Program-made: the position numbers and the translations under genes
The notes under the pieces: generated by a model
Seen by the model: the letters and a program-made list of their open reading frames with translations, nothing else
What the model was told of the DNA's origin: nothing
The model's database searches: none
Origin: Rhynchopus euleeides
Taxonomy: Eukaryota > Euglenozoa > Diplonemea > Diplonemida > Diplonemidae
Length of the DNA: 64,000 nt
Direction: 5' to 3'
Assembly (NCBI GenBank): GCA_963210315.1
Contig: OY723247.1
Span: forward strand, 806,001-870,000
Shown: piece after piece, positions 49,301 through 58,729 of the stretch
How positions within the stretch are numbered: the stretch's first letter is position 1
Layout of the letters: the number at the start of each line of letters is the position of its first letter

Positions 49301-49377
49301 GGAGGGTGCCATGCCGCCACATAACCACCTGAAGACCCCGAGGCGCTCTCATCTCTCCCTTCCCGCCACCCCGACAT
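35084..49377 (-). CDS. Giant polyQ protein with zinc knuckle and ADP-ribosyltransferase domain
   Basis: Two exons (49377-35479 and 35428-35084) join across a 50-bp intron with a GTATGCA donor, giving 4,747 aa. Near residue 225 is a CCHC zinc knuckle (CSNCGGDGHVRLEC). Long disordered stretches rich in P, S, A and G follow, with many glutamine runs. An E/A/R-rich helical part lies at about 1160-1530. Seven or so copies of a SLGF/SLDF motif lie at about 3190-3330. At about 3620-3880 is an arginine-type ADP-ribosyltransferase fold: LYRG (first-strand Arg), FWPAFSSCAMDRGVS (the STS-like box), NAVLFSI, and QYPDEREVLLSP carrying the E-x-E pair. This would transfer ADP-ribose from NAD to arginine. 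The C-terminus is long coiled coil. No signal peptide or membrane helix is seen, so an intracellular scaffold-enzyme is inferred. Knuckle and glutamine tracts suggest RNA-granule behaviour, but that is speculative. Confidence 0.8.
42088..42285. repeat. Dense CAG/CAA glutamine-coding tract
   Basis: Within the 4,747-aa gene this stretch encodes an almost pure run of Q broken by H and R. The triplets are mixed CAG and CAA on the minus strand. Similar, shorter tracts lie at about 43021-43041, 43341-43371, 44756-44779, 47659-47685 and 47984-48090. The run at 43341-43371 is a nearly uninterrupted CAG series and the most likely to vary in length. Confidence 0.85.
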
Positions 49378-49885
49378 CTAGTGTTTTCCCCCCCGCCCCC
49401 AGATTGGGGGAGTCGGGTTTTTTTCTCGTCTCCTCCGATGCAGCACGATCTATCGCATCAGAAGGAAGGGAGACGGGGGGGGAGGGGGGGAGTGGGAAGG
49501 GGGGGGTGTTCGCTGTGTGTATAGGGGTGTGTGGGAGAGATCGGCGCTTTCGCCCCTGCCTCTCCCCACACCCTTCTTGGGGTGGTTTCGGCACCCCCTG
49601 CCCCTGGTTCCCTGTGGTGGGGGTGTGTGTGTGGGGGGTGTTGGGCTGGGCAGGGTGGCGGGGGGAGCGGAGAAGGGCAGAAAAAATAGCAGGTTTTTAA
49701 AAAGTCCGGCCGAGTGGATTCGGCAATGATTGCCTGAAGTCTTGTTCAGAGCAGTTTGACTGCAGGCCATCAGGCAGAAGCCTTGTTTTTGCGGAAGGGC
49801 AAAGGGGAGGAAAGAGGGGGTGAGGGGAAGGAGGCGTGGGCATCCCGCAGCATTACAACGTTATATTTTTTTTTGCACCACACAG
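49378..49885. other. 5' flank of the giant polyQ gene
   Basis: No gene is seen. The G-rich runs around 49477-49506 and GTGTG-rich sequence around 49620-49650 may belong to the promoter region of the minus-strand gene starting at 49377, but no defined motif supports this. Confidence 0.4.
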
Positions 49886-50060
49886 CAGTGTTCCCGCTAA
49901 GGCCGATGGGCCGGTCATTTTTGTTTTTGGGATTTTTGGATTTTTTTTCCCCCCCTTCCCGTTCAGTGAAAATTTTTCTCGGGCGCGCTTCGCGCGCCCG
50001 AGACTCAGCGGGAGATGGCCAGTCTCGCAAGAAAGACTTGCGAGACAGGCACACGCGACA

Positions 50061-50126
50061 GGGGGGGTCTGGGGGGCGGAGCCCCCCAGCCGCCGGAGGC
50101 CACGGTAGTGAGCATTCGTTCTGCAG
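50061..50126. repeat. hAT-internal GC palindrome module, copy a
   Basis: The module reads GGTCTGGGGGGCGGAGCCCC, then CAGCCGCCGGAGGCCACGG and TAGTGAGCATTCGTTC. Its core is a perfect GC hairpin. It lies inside hAT-like element 1. Confidence 0.85.
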
Positions 50127-50196
50127 GGCGACAGGTTTTGGGCGAGATAGGCTGCTTTCATCTTCCTGGGCGGCTTTCGAATCTAGATTCCACAAA

Positions 50197-50256
50197 AGGG
50201 GGTCTGGGGGCGGAGCCCCCTAGCCGCCGGAGGCCACGGTAGTGAACATTTGTTCC
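50197..50256. repeat. hAT-internal GC palindrome module, copy b
   Basis: Second copy in hAT-like element 1, same orientation as copy a, ending TAGTGAACATTTGTTCC. The hairpin stem is one base pair shorter and AGCCGCC is preceded by T instead of C. Confidence 0.85.
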
Positions 50257-51114
50257 TTGCACATCCCATCATTGCCCGCCTCTTTTTGAGATTCGCTGAG
50301 TGGGTTCACCTGCATCTTGAAGTCGCAGCTCTTCCAACAAGAGGGATGTTCCTCCGAGATGGGTTGTTAGCATGCCAGGCCTGGTGCCAGCTGCAGTGGA
50401 TGTCCAGTAATCTCCGACATTTTCCTGCAGCTGCTACGCGAGGACACCTGAAGTATCACAATTGCTCTGTATTGTTTCAGTGGCCAGTCAGGTTTGTAGT
50501 GCTTCGCCCCCCACAAACCTGACTGGCCCACCTGCCCAGGACCCACCAGTCAGATATGACCGGTCATATATGACCGGCCCCCCCTCCGGTCATATATGAC
50601 CGGCACGTTTTTCGGACCCCTTTTTTTTGGTCATATATGACCGGTTTTTTTCTTAGCGGGAGCACTGCCACACAGAGATCTGAGTCTGCTGACTGAGGAG
50701 ACACAATGCACACACGGGCAGGGAGGAGAGAGGGGGGCACGGTGGGATCTTGTAAATTTTACATGTATAACTACAAGTATATACATGTATTATACATGTA
50801 TAATACTTGCATGTCAACTATTATACATGTATAATACATGTATACATACATCGGGCGTTATTGCGTTACCAGTAACGGTAATACCGTTATTTTTTCGGTA
50901 AAATAACTTACCGTTAATAACGTTCCAGAACGGCCGAATAACGTTATCCGAAAATCGGTAACGTTATTTTTCCGCGTTATACCGTTATCGATAACGGTAA
51001 TACCGTTATTACCGTTATCAGGAACGGTAATAACGTTATCGGTAACGTTATTACCGTTATTACCGTTATCGGTAACGGTAATACCGTTATCAGTAACGGT
51101 AATAACGTTATCGG

Positions 51115-51630
51115 TCATGGTTTGACATAAGACTTACTTATTTTTACGCTTATTCCGTAAGATTTGTAAGTCTTATAAGACTTACGGAAATCTTACGGAA
51201 ATCTTATAAGACTTATAAGAATCTTACGGATTCTTATAAGTCTTATAAGAATCTTACGGATTCTTATCAGGCTTACGGAAAATCTTATAAGATTTTTTTA
51301 TCTTACCAAAAATCTTATAAGACTTACAAATCTTATCGGAAAAATCCGTAAGTCTTATAAGACTTACGGAAAATCTTATAAGTCTTATAAGATTTTCCGC
51401 AAGTCTTATAAGACTTATCGGATTTCTGGCAAGAATTTTCCGGAATCTTACAAGAATCTTATGAGATTTTCCCAAAATCTTATAAGACTTTCTCAGATTC
51501 TTACAAGTCTTATAAGATTTGACGGCTTATCGTAAGAATTCTTGGCTTTTTTTCGTAAGTGTTCGGAGCCAATAAGCGTAAGAATCCATAAGAATCCAAC
51601 AAGATTCTTAAGCGGCTTGTCAAACCATGA
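51115..51630. mobile_element. Third-layer element of TAAGACTTAT palindromes
   Basis: The ends TCATGGTTTGACA and TGTCAAACCATGA are perfect 13-bp inverted copies, flanked on both sides by TCGG (51111-51114 and 51631-51634), a likely 4-bp target duplication. The 516-bp body is made almost entirely of CTTATAAGA/GACTTACGG palindromic repeats. It interrupts the ACCGTTAT repeats of the second layer. Confidence 0.8.
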
Positions 51631-52305
51631 TCGGTAACGTTATTACCGTTATTACCGGTAATACCGCGTTATTTTCGGTATTTTTGGGCAACTTCTATAG
51701 GGGGACCCTTTTCGAATTTTTTTTTCGGGGTGGCCAGAATGGGCTGTTTTAGGCTATTTGAGGCCATTTTCGAGCAAATTTTTGGGTTTAGAGCCACGCA
51801 AAGGGTCTAAAATGGGCATGCCAATCTCAAAAAATGCTCAAAATTCCGAGAGATTTCAGATTTTTCGAATTTTTTGACCGAGAAAATTCTGACCCCAAAA
51901 TGTGGTCCTTGTGGTCTGGAACTGTCCGTTGTCGAAGGAATTGGTGAAAAAATCGTGATTTTTGGCCTCTGGATCACCCATGCCGTCCCAAAAATCAAGC
52001 AAAAGAGGTTTGGTAGGTGCATTTTTGGGTGAACATGAGCCATTGTGCCAACCTGCTTGATTTCACCCGAAAATTGGAATCCGTTGAATATGGTTTCTGA
52101 TGAAAATGTGAAAATTTTCGACCTTCTTCGCAGTTTTTGCCACTTCCTTGCCCCATCTTTCCCACCCAAAATCCAAGTACCGTGAATGGTGTTGTTGAAA
52201 GGTCCAAATTGCGTTGGTTGTGCGTAGTTCTGCCGAAATCGTGCACACGTTGTGCATAGTGCATGTGTAACGCCATTTGCGACCAAAATGTAAATTTCCT
52301 GCACC

Positions 52306-52385
52306 CGAGCGTTGACGCTTCCACACACCCTTACAAACCCACTTGCCTGATGAAGGGGGTGGTGTGTAGAGCACGTTTGGCAGGG
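52306..52385. repeat. Dispersed repeat, copy inside the nested element
   Basis: Related to 10971-11040: GCGTTGACGCTTCCACACAC, then TGATG-GGGG and GAGCACGTTTGGC in the same order. It lies in the unique middle of the second-layer element, so the element may have carried or captured it. Confidence 0.55.
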
Positions 52386-52565
52386 CTGAATGACACTTTC
52401 CGCGCGAAGGTCGTGTGCGTAATTAAAAAACGGTCCGAGGGCCGGAGGCCCGAGGCCTTTTTTTACCTGCACGAGGGTGCAATTGAGGCCGATACGGGGT
52501 GCAGATGATGGTTTCTTGCACAACCCAGTCATGTTTTGCACATCACGACGAACTCGGAAATTCCT

Positions 52566-52634
52566 CATATTTGCACTCCAGGTCTCATATTTGCACTGGT
52601 GCAAATATGGGACCTGGAGTGCGTGCAAATAATG
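52566..52634. repeat. Long hairpin
   Basis: A left arm (52566-52596) and right arm (52599-52634) form an almost complete inverted repeat of about 30 bp around TATTTGCAC and CCAGGTC, with a two-base centre. It lies within the second-layer element. Confidence 0.8.
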
Positions 52635-53374
52635 ACTGGGGGGTGCAAGAAAGTTCAAATTGCGTAGTTCCTGCGTACTTCGTGCGTAGCCCGAGCGTAC
52701 TTTGGGTAGTTCGTGCGTATATTGTGCGAAGCGTCTTTGACAGCACCAGTAACGGACTTTTGGAACGTAACTATTTTAGAACGGACCGGGAAAAAATGGG
52801 CACGTCGCTACTTCGTCGCTCGTAACGAGTAAAAATATCAGGTGGTTTATACACCGCCAATGTGAGGTGTGCGGGTGTATTCCTGAAGGATTCACTTCTG
52901 CGTCCACACTGAGTGATTTTGGAGTGATTTTCACTCCAAATTTCACTCCAGGAACATTGGATGCTGCAAGGTTGCAGGGGTTTCTGCAGTATTTGCCTTG
53001 AAAAAGCCAAAAAACATGATTTTTTCACGAAACTCGACATGTCCGTGCGTTATTATCCAAAAAATGGTCCCAGGGGGGTATTCTGGAGCCATCTCCACCA
53101 AAAACTACACCATCCGCCCGCAAAATTGTCCGAATAACGCAAGTTTTCATGAAAATAACGGAAAAATAACGCGTTATTTTAGGAGAAAACGTTTTCCAAT
53201 TTTTTGACATCACGGAGTGGCCCCCTGGAGTGATATTTTACCCAAGAAAATTCTTTTAGGGGGGGTAGGGACCCGAGTTTCGGGTCAGATTCACCGGGAA
53301 ATGCTGCCTTTTTTGGGGTCAAAAAATAACGCAAAAATAACGTTATTACCGTTACTGGTAACGGAATAACGCCC

Positions 53375-53887
53375 AATGTATGTGTATATGCCTGAAATAT
53401 ACATGTAAAATACATGTATATCAAGTAAAAATACAAGTATAATACTTGCATGTCAACTATTATACATGTATTTTTACTTGATATACATGTATTTTACATG
53501 TATATTTCAGGCATTTACATGTATTTTACATGTATAATACTTGTCATGCAAGTATTATACATGTAAAATACTTGCATGACAAGTAAAATACATGTATAAT
53601 ACTTGCATGACAAGTAAAATACTTGCATGCAAGTAAAATACATGTATTTTACTTGCATGCAAGTATTTTACTTGCCATGCAAGTATTTTACATGTATAAT
53701 ACTTGCATGACAAGTATTATACATGTAAAATACATGTAAATGCCTGAAATATACATGTAAAATACATGTATATCAAGTAAAAATACATGTATAATAGTTG
53801 ACATGCAAGTATTATACATGTATTTTTACTTGATATACATGTATTTTACATGTATAATAGTTGACATGCAAGTATTATACATGTATA
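53375..53887. repeat. AT-rich ACATGTAT palindrome array
   Basis: The stretch consists of ACATGTAT, TACTTGCATG and AAAATACATGT words in alternating orientation. It forms large imperfect palindromes centred near 53450 and 53620. It is body sequence of the outer element, between the right end of the second layer and the MITE. Confidence 0.8.
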
Positions 53888-54216
53888 CCGTGTACGTAAA
53901 TATTTTGGAACGTAAATATTATGGAACGTAAATATTTTGGAACGCTGGTGGGTTGGCGTTCCAGATTTTTTTCGTTCCATAATATTTACAGGGCTTTCTG
54001 CGACTCGGGGACTTGGACCAGGTGATCGGACGGCATGCAGAGTCCCTGACGGGACCTACTCGTGCACTTTTCGCGCGATTCCTGACGCAAGCCGTCCTCA
54101 CCACCGAGTCCCCAACTGGCCCTGTAAATATTTTGGAACGTAAATATTATGGAACGGACCGGCCAAAAATGGGCCCGTTCCATAATATTTACGTTCCATA
54201 ATATTTACGTATACGG
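53888..54216. mobile_element. TA-flanked MITE, copy B
   Basis: The 329-bp element is nearly identical to 8649-8993 over its central part, with ends CCGTGTACGTAAATATT and the inverse of CCGTATACG. TA lies on both sides (53886-53887, 54217-54218). It is inserted in the outer element. A decayed fragment (GGAACGTAACTATTTTAGAA region) is at about 52757-52805. Confidence 0.85.
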
Positions 54217-54272
54217 TAATACATGTATTATACTTGTAGTTATACATGTAAAATTTACAAGATCCCACCGTG

Positions 54273-55252
54273 GGATAATGCCGCCCCCCCCCCCCCCCCG
54301 CCCCTCCCCAACACCACCGACGCCACATTTCTTCGAAGCAGAAGTACAGAGCAGTAGTACACAGGGTGGCGGAGGGCAGCCCTTGCTGCTTGGAGCTGGG
54401 GGTGGGTAGCGGGGGGGGGGGGGGGGCAGTAAGGGTGGAGGCAGGGCCACCACCACCACCACACCCCACCACCGCGCACACAGCCCCCGTGGCGCTGCTT
54501 CTCAGGGCAACTTCTTAGCGTAGAGGGGTGGGGTGGGGCGAAGGAAGGCATGGTGGGCCGTTCCCTTCACCTTGAGGGTGATGCGTTAATGTGACGGTGG
54601 GCCCTTGCTCTGTGCGAACAACACTGCGCCAGAGCCGTGTGGTGACACCTGGGGGTTGCTGCACGGTGGGGGAGGTAGGGGGGGGTGGACGGAGAGAGAG
54701 GGGCTTGCCTGCCCTGCAATGTGCATCAGGGCAGGAGGTGCCCCACCCCCCCCCCCCCCCGCTCTCCACCCGCCCCACCCCCTTCCCGTTCGATGTGCAT
54801 TGCAATGCCCACAGCCCTGCAAACTGACCTGCTGCCCCCCGTGTGCTGCCTCTCAGCGCTTTTTCGGCTGTCTAAAAAAAAATCTCCACCGATTTTCTAA
54901 AATGTCGTGACTTTTGGAATTTCGTTCAACACACAAACACAACACAACTGCAGGCAACGTCGGTTTTTAGAGCAGTGCATGGGGCACTCACACAGCGGGA
55001 GAGGGGTCCGCGGGGGGGGGGAAGGGCCCGGATCGGCACAACCCAAAACCAGTTCTCCCTTTTATCCCCCGCTTTGTTCTGCCGCAAAGCGCAGTGCAGC
55101 TCTCGCAGAGATTAGAGACGCGCCACAACCATGCCCACCTCTCCCGACCCACCCCACCCCCACACACACACGCGAGTCGAGGTCCTCGTTGCAGCAGTGT
55201 GTAGAATGTTGCGTAGTCGCCCCTCTCCTAGAAGCAGGCTTCACGTGCCTAG
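54273..55252. other. Intergenic, C/G homopolymer-rich
   Basis: No gene is recognised. C runs at about 54284-54300 and 54748-54762 and a G run at about 54411-54427 dominate. The right part probably includes the 3' UTR of NUP54. Confidence 0.45.
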
Positions 55253-57446
55253 CTAATGCCAGCGGGAAGTGCCTGAGACACCTGTGGGTGAAGGGGGGGG
55301 TGGATGGCTGTATAGTGGCGGGTGAATGAAACCATTTGGAACAACACACGCAGGGAGTGGTGGGGTTTGTGTTGGCAACTTGTTGGTTGAGGAGGTGGGG
55401 ACCTCATGGGAGGGAGGGGGTGGGTCCATACCGACGGCGGTCCCTGCTCGTGCCGGGTGCTTGCCTGTGATGATGTCGAGATCTTCGCCGCAGAATTTCA
55501 CCTGCATGCTGAGTCCCCTGTGAACAGAAAGGGTGGTGGTGTGGCAGTGCGGGATGTGCGTGGTGGGGGGGGGGGGGGTGGTGGCTGTTCGGCAGAACGG
55601 CGAGGCAGGGTGTGGCAGGATGAGACAAGGCATACTCGAGCCCCTTCTGCTGGTAGTCCAGGAAGGTCAGCATGTTGCGGAGCGTCTCAGCAGGGATCTG
55701 CATGTGTGACGCCGCCTTCTGATAGCCCTGGTGGTGAACCGACAGCAGCACGTCCAGCTCAAACAGGAGCTGCTGGTACTGCGCGCCCTTCTCCTCGACG
55801 TATTGGAGTTTGTCATCCAGCGCACTGTGTTGTGGGGATGTGGTGCGTGGCTTCAGGGGTGCGTGCCATGTGCAGCTTTCCTTCCCCTAAACCAAATACC
55901 CCTACCCTGTTGGCCACTTTCGTCAAAAAAAGTCGTTTGTGTGTTCGGTGCGTGCTAGTTCATGTGACATTGTATGCAGAATACCGAACGCTGCCACGAA
56001 TCTCTTTCGTTAAAAACTACGCGGCGATCAGTTCCCCGAAGTGCCTTTCCCCCTACATAAAACCAACATACCCCTTCACCCTGCCCAGCGCTGCGCGTGC
56101 TGGTCTCACGCGCTCCAGCTTTGCTATCGCGTCGAGCAGTCTACTGCGGATCCGCGCGATTCTGATCTGGACATCTCGCAGCTTCCTGTCAAGGCTCCCA
56201 GGGTCCTGCACGTTGAAAGCTCGTTTCAACTCTTGCAGGTTGTTGAGCAGCTGCTTCTTCTCCTGATCGTACCGGTCGATCATCGTCATCTGCAGGGCAT
56301 GCCTGGCGGAAAGCTCGCCGATGCTGCGCACGGGGAAGGGAAGCAACCGGCTGGGGTCCGGATTGTCCCGTTTTGCCTGGTCCCACTGCCCCTCCGTGAT
56401 GTTGTACTGCTCGCTTTGGTACTTTTGCTGTGGTTGTACGTTGTGTGTGTGGGTGTGGCGTCGAGGGGCTCCACTTTGGCAACGTTCACAAGCAATGCAA
56501 CGCACTGGCACATACCCGATTCGCCTCCCAGAGGCTCGCCACCACTGACTCCGGCACCAGGTTGTAGAGGAAGGCCATGCAGAAGCACTGCGGACTCTTC
56601 TCAAAATACTGCCGCCATAGGCTGTACACCTTCGGGTACACCTCATGCTCGCCTTGCCCTGCCACGAGGCCTTGCGCAAAGGGGTCGCTGTGCAGAGGGT
56701 GGGTGTTGTTGTGGATACAGCTGCCGAAACTTCTGCTTGATAACCCTGTTGCCCTGTTCTTTGGCAGACAGACTTACGATAAGTGTTTCATGAAGGGTTT
56801 GGAAGGGGTAAAGTCATTGGCTGCAGCTGTGGTCGGACGATTTCCGCCCACGTGAGTGTGCGTCACATAAGAGAAGACTAGTGTGGGTGCGGTGTGCATA
56901 CGGATTCTGCTGCGGCTGCCCGAAGCCACCACCGAAGCCGCCAGCGGCAGCACCGAACCCTCCTCCCGAAGCTGCAGCACCGCCGAACCCGCCAAAGCCA
57001 CCGCCGAAGCCGCCTGCTGCGCTGGAGGAGGCGCCGAACCCGCCGAAGCCACCGCCGCTAGATGCCGCGCCAAAACCGCCAAAACCACCTGCATTCGATG
57101 ACGAGGCACCGAACCCGCCAAAGCCGCCTGCTGCACTCGATGACGCCGCTCCGAAGCCACCACCGCTAGCTGCCGCCGCACCAAACCCTCCAAAGCCACC
57201 TGCACTCGATGACGAGGCACCGAACCCGCCAAACCCACCTGCCGCAGCGCTCGACGACGCAGCCCCAAACCCACCAAACCCGCCTGCCGCGCTAGACGAC
57301 GCAGCACCAAATCCACCAAAGCCACCTGCAGCGCTCGACGATGCTGCACCAAATCCACCAAATCCACCTGCTGCGCTGGATGACGCAGCTCCGAACCCGC
57401 CAAACCCGCCTGCCGCACTGGACGAGGCGCCGAAACCCCCGAACAT
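55253..57446 (-). CDS. NUP54: Nucleoporin NUP54
   Basis: Six exons join in frame: 57446-56902, 56687-56516, 56427-56072, 55824-55636, 55517-55432 and 55281-55253, giving 458 aa (human NUP54 is about 507). All five donors are GTATG. Exon 1 encodes about 180 residues of GGFGGFGA repeats, the FG barrier domain. Exons 2-3 hold the conserved QWDQAKRDNPDPSRLLPFPV segment, which matches the NUP54 'WEQAK-DNPD-LIP-P' region, then coiled coil. Exons 4-5 carry the C-terminal helices (IPAETLRNMLTFLDYQQKGL). NUP54 pairs with NUP62 and NUP58 in the central channel of the nuclear pore. The last exon is only 29 bp and is the least certain. Intron 3 contains a dispersed repeat. Confidence 0.85.
55945..56020. 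repeat. Dispersed repeat, copy 2, in a NUP54 intron
   Basis: Related to 32485-32557 through CGGTGC-TGCTAG, ATACCGAACGCTG and CACGA-TCT. It lies within the intron 56071-55825. Confidence 0.6.
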
Positions 57447-58729
57447 TGTGCCTCAAGGCCGAGAGGCCGAGGAGACCTGGGCACAAGCCCCGTCCTGAGT
57501 GTGATGTGGATGTCAGGGGGTCTCAGAGCAGCGCCTGGCACTGCCGAACTGTTGAACGCTTGGACTGGGATTCAACACAATACACGGAATGCCGTGTCAC
57601 ACAATGCCGTCAGAAGGGTATTGGACTCACGGTGAAAAACCGTAGTTCATCCCCAACCTCAGCGAGCAAGACTACTTGGACGTGGGAAGGGGGGGGGCAC
57701 AATCCGTAACCCAGCCGTACTTCTTGGAGGTGAGGGCCCCTGTAACCCGCTGTGCAGGCATCGCGGTGCACACTTTGGAAGGGGGGCGGGGTTGTGTGTG
57801 TGTGTGGAGGGAGGGGAATGCGCGCTGTTTTGCTTACAGTTACAGGCTACAGGGGGGGGTTGGAAAGCCGCATGCCCGCATTCGGCCGCCCCACCCCCAC
57901 CACACCTCCCCCCCCACCTCCACCTCCACCACCACCACCTCCCCCGCACCCCCCTCCCACCCCCACACAGCAGGCTCTATTCAACCGGCAGGGTGCTGTC
58001 TTCTTCAGGGTGTCGAATTCGGGAACAGCTCGTCATATCCAGCAGCACGCATCCTCGACATAAGACATGATTCCGGTGTGCCGAAAACGGTTGCGTATTG
58101 CGGCGAAAAGGGGGCCCGTTCTAACGGTCTGGCTTTGCCGGATGGAATGTAGCAGGTCAAGACACACTCCCATCACCCCCTATTTTCCCTTGGGCGGAAA
58201 ACCGGTGAAGGCTGACCGATATCATCAGGGATACAGCGGCTCTGGCCTGGGTCGTTCTGCCCCTCCCCTCATTGGAGTCCGATTTTTTGAGCTTTGTCAA
58301 GTCCCCCTGAGCCCGTTTCAGAGAGTCCCTAAAACACACCCGTCAACTTCCCGTTTGTGCTGGGCAGTGCAGGCGCGAAGGACAATGGTCCCATCGAAGC
58401 TCTCGAGGGGCGAGTTCTTGCAGGCACCACAACAAGGGCAGTGGGAGGAATGTAAAGAATGTGCCCTGGGCCACATCCTTTGGGTGTGGGGTCTGCCACA
58501 GAAGCAAGAACCGCACCCGCACTCGCCCCGCCCCACCTCGCTTGGCAGAAGAAAGGTGTGCGAAGGTGGGGCCGGTGCGCTGCCGGAGAGTGCCGTGTGG
58601 AGAAGCGACGAGAAGTGCTCTGAGCTGTGTACGTGCCGCGTAATAAGGGCCCCAGATGGGGGCATGCGGTGTCTAGGGGGGGTGGGGGGGGACGATATAG
58701 CAGGGGTGCGCAGGGGGTGTGTGGAAAGG
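57447..58729. other. Intergenic, no gene accepted
   Basis: A short open piece on either strand near 57676-57760 looks mildly protein-like but has no partner exon with a GTATG donor nearby. C-rich sequence (57900-57965) and short frames fill the rest. Confidence 0.4.

Larger units (their letters stand above)
49886..50667. mobile_element. Non-autonomous hAT-like element 1
   Basis: The ends CAGTGTTCCCGCTAAG and CTTAGCGGGAGCACTG are inverted copies (15 of 16), and both sides carry the perfect 8-bp target duplication CCACACAG (49878-49885, 50668-50675). Such ends and 8-bp duplications define hAT transposons. At 782 bp it has no transposase. Inside are a GC hairpin (CGGGCGCGCTTCGCGCGCCCG, about 49979-49999, GC-rich stem), two copies of the shared module, and palindromic TCATATATGACCGG repeats near its right end. 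Confidence 0.9.
50853..53374. mobile_element. Inner element with GGGCGTTATT ends (second layer)
   Basis: The left end GGGCGTTATTGCGTTACC and the inverse of the right end GGGCGTTATTCCGTTACC match at 17 of 18 bases and continue into CAGTAACGGTAATA. The left 260 bp are dense ACCGTTAT/ATAACGGT palindromes, resumed after the third layer at 51631-51690. The middle is unique sequence without a convincing gene. Flanks are themselves palindromic, so the target duplication cannot be called. Confidence 0.75.
50738..54272. mobile_element. 3.5-kb nested element with CACGGTG ends (outer layer)
   Basis: The left end CACGGTGGGATCTTGTAAAT and its inversion at the right (ending CCACCGTG) extend as an inverted repeat through ACATGTATAACTACAAGTATA, over 40 bp. 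GG stands on both sides, a possible 2-bp target duplication. The outer body is built of ACATGTAT-type palindromes. It contains an inner element (50853-53374), which itself contains another (51115-51630), and separately a MITE copy (53888-54216). No transposase is recognisable in any layer. An open frame of 283 codons on the minus strand (52658-51807) has no protein character I trust. Confidence 0.8.

Noticed and set aside
50870..51540. CRISPR-like array in the regular palindromic repeats
   Set aside because: There are no constant repeats with unique spacers; the words are palindromic and contiguous, and the genome is eukaryotic.
51807..52658. Minus-strand open frame of 283 codons in the nested element
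   Set aside because: Its composition follows the surrounding AT-rich non-coding sequence, it overlaps the long hairpin and a dispersed repeat, and no domain, transposase motif or sensible start is visible.
57676..57775. Possible short exon (minus-strand reading contains VTGALTSKKYGWVTDC)
   Set aside because: No neighbouring exon with a GTATG donor could be found, and the plus strand is equally open.
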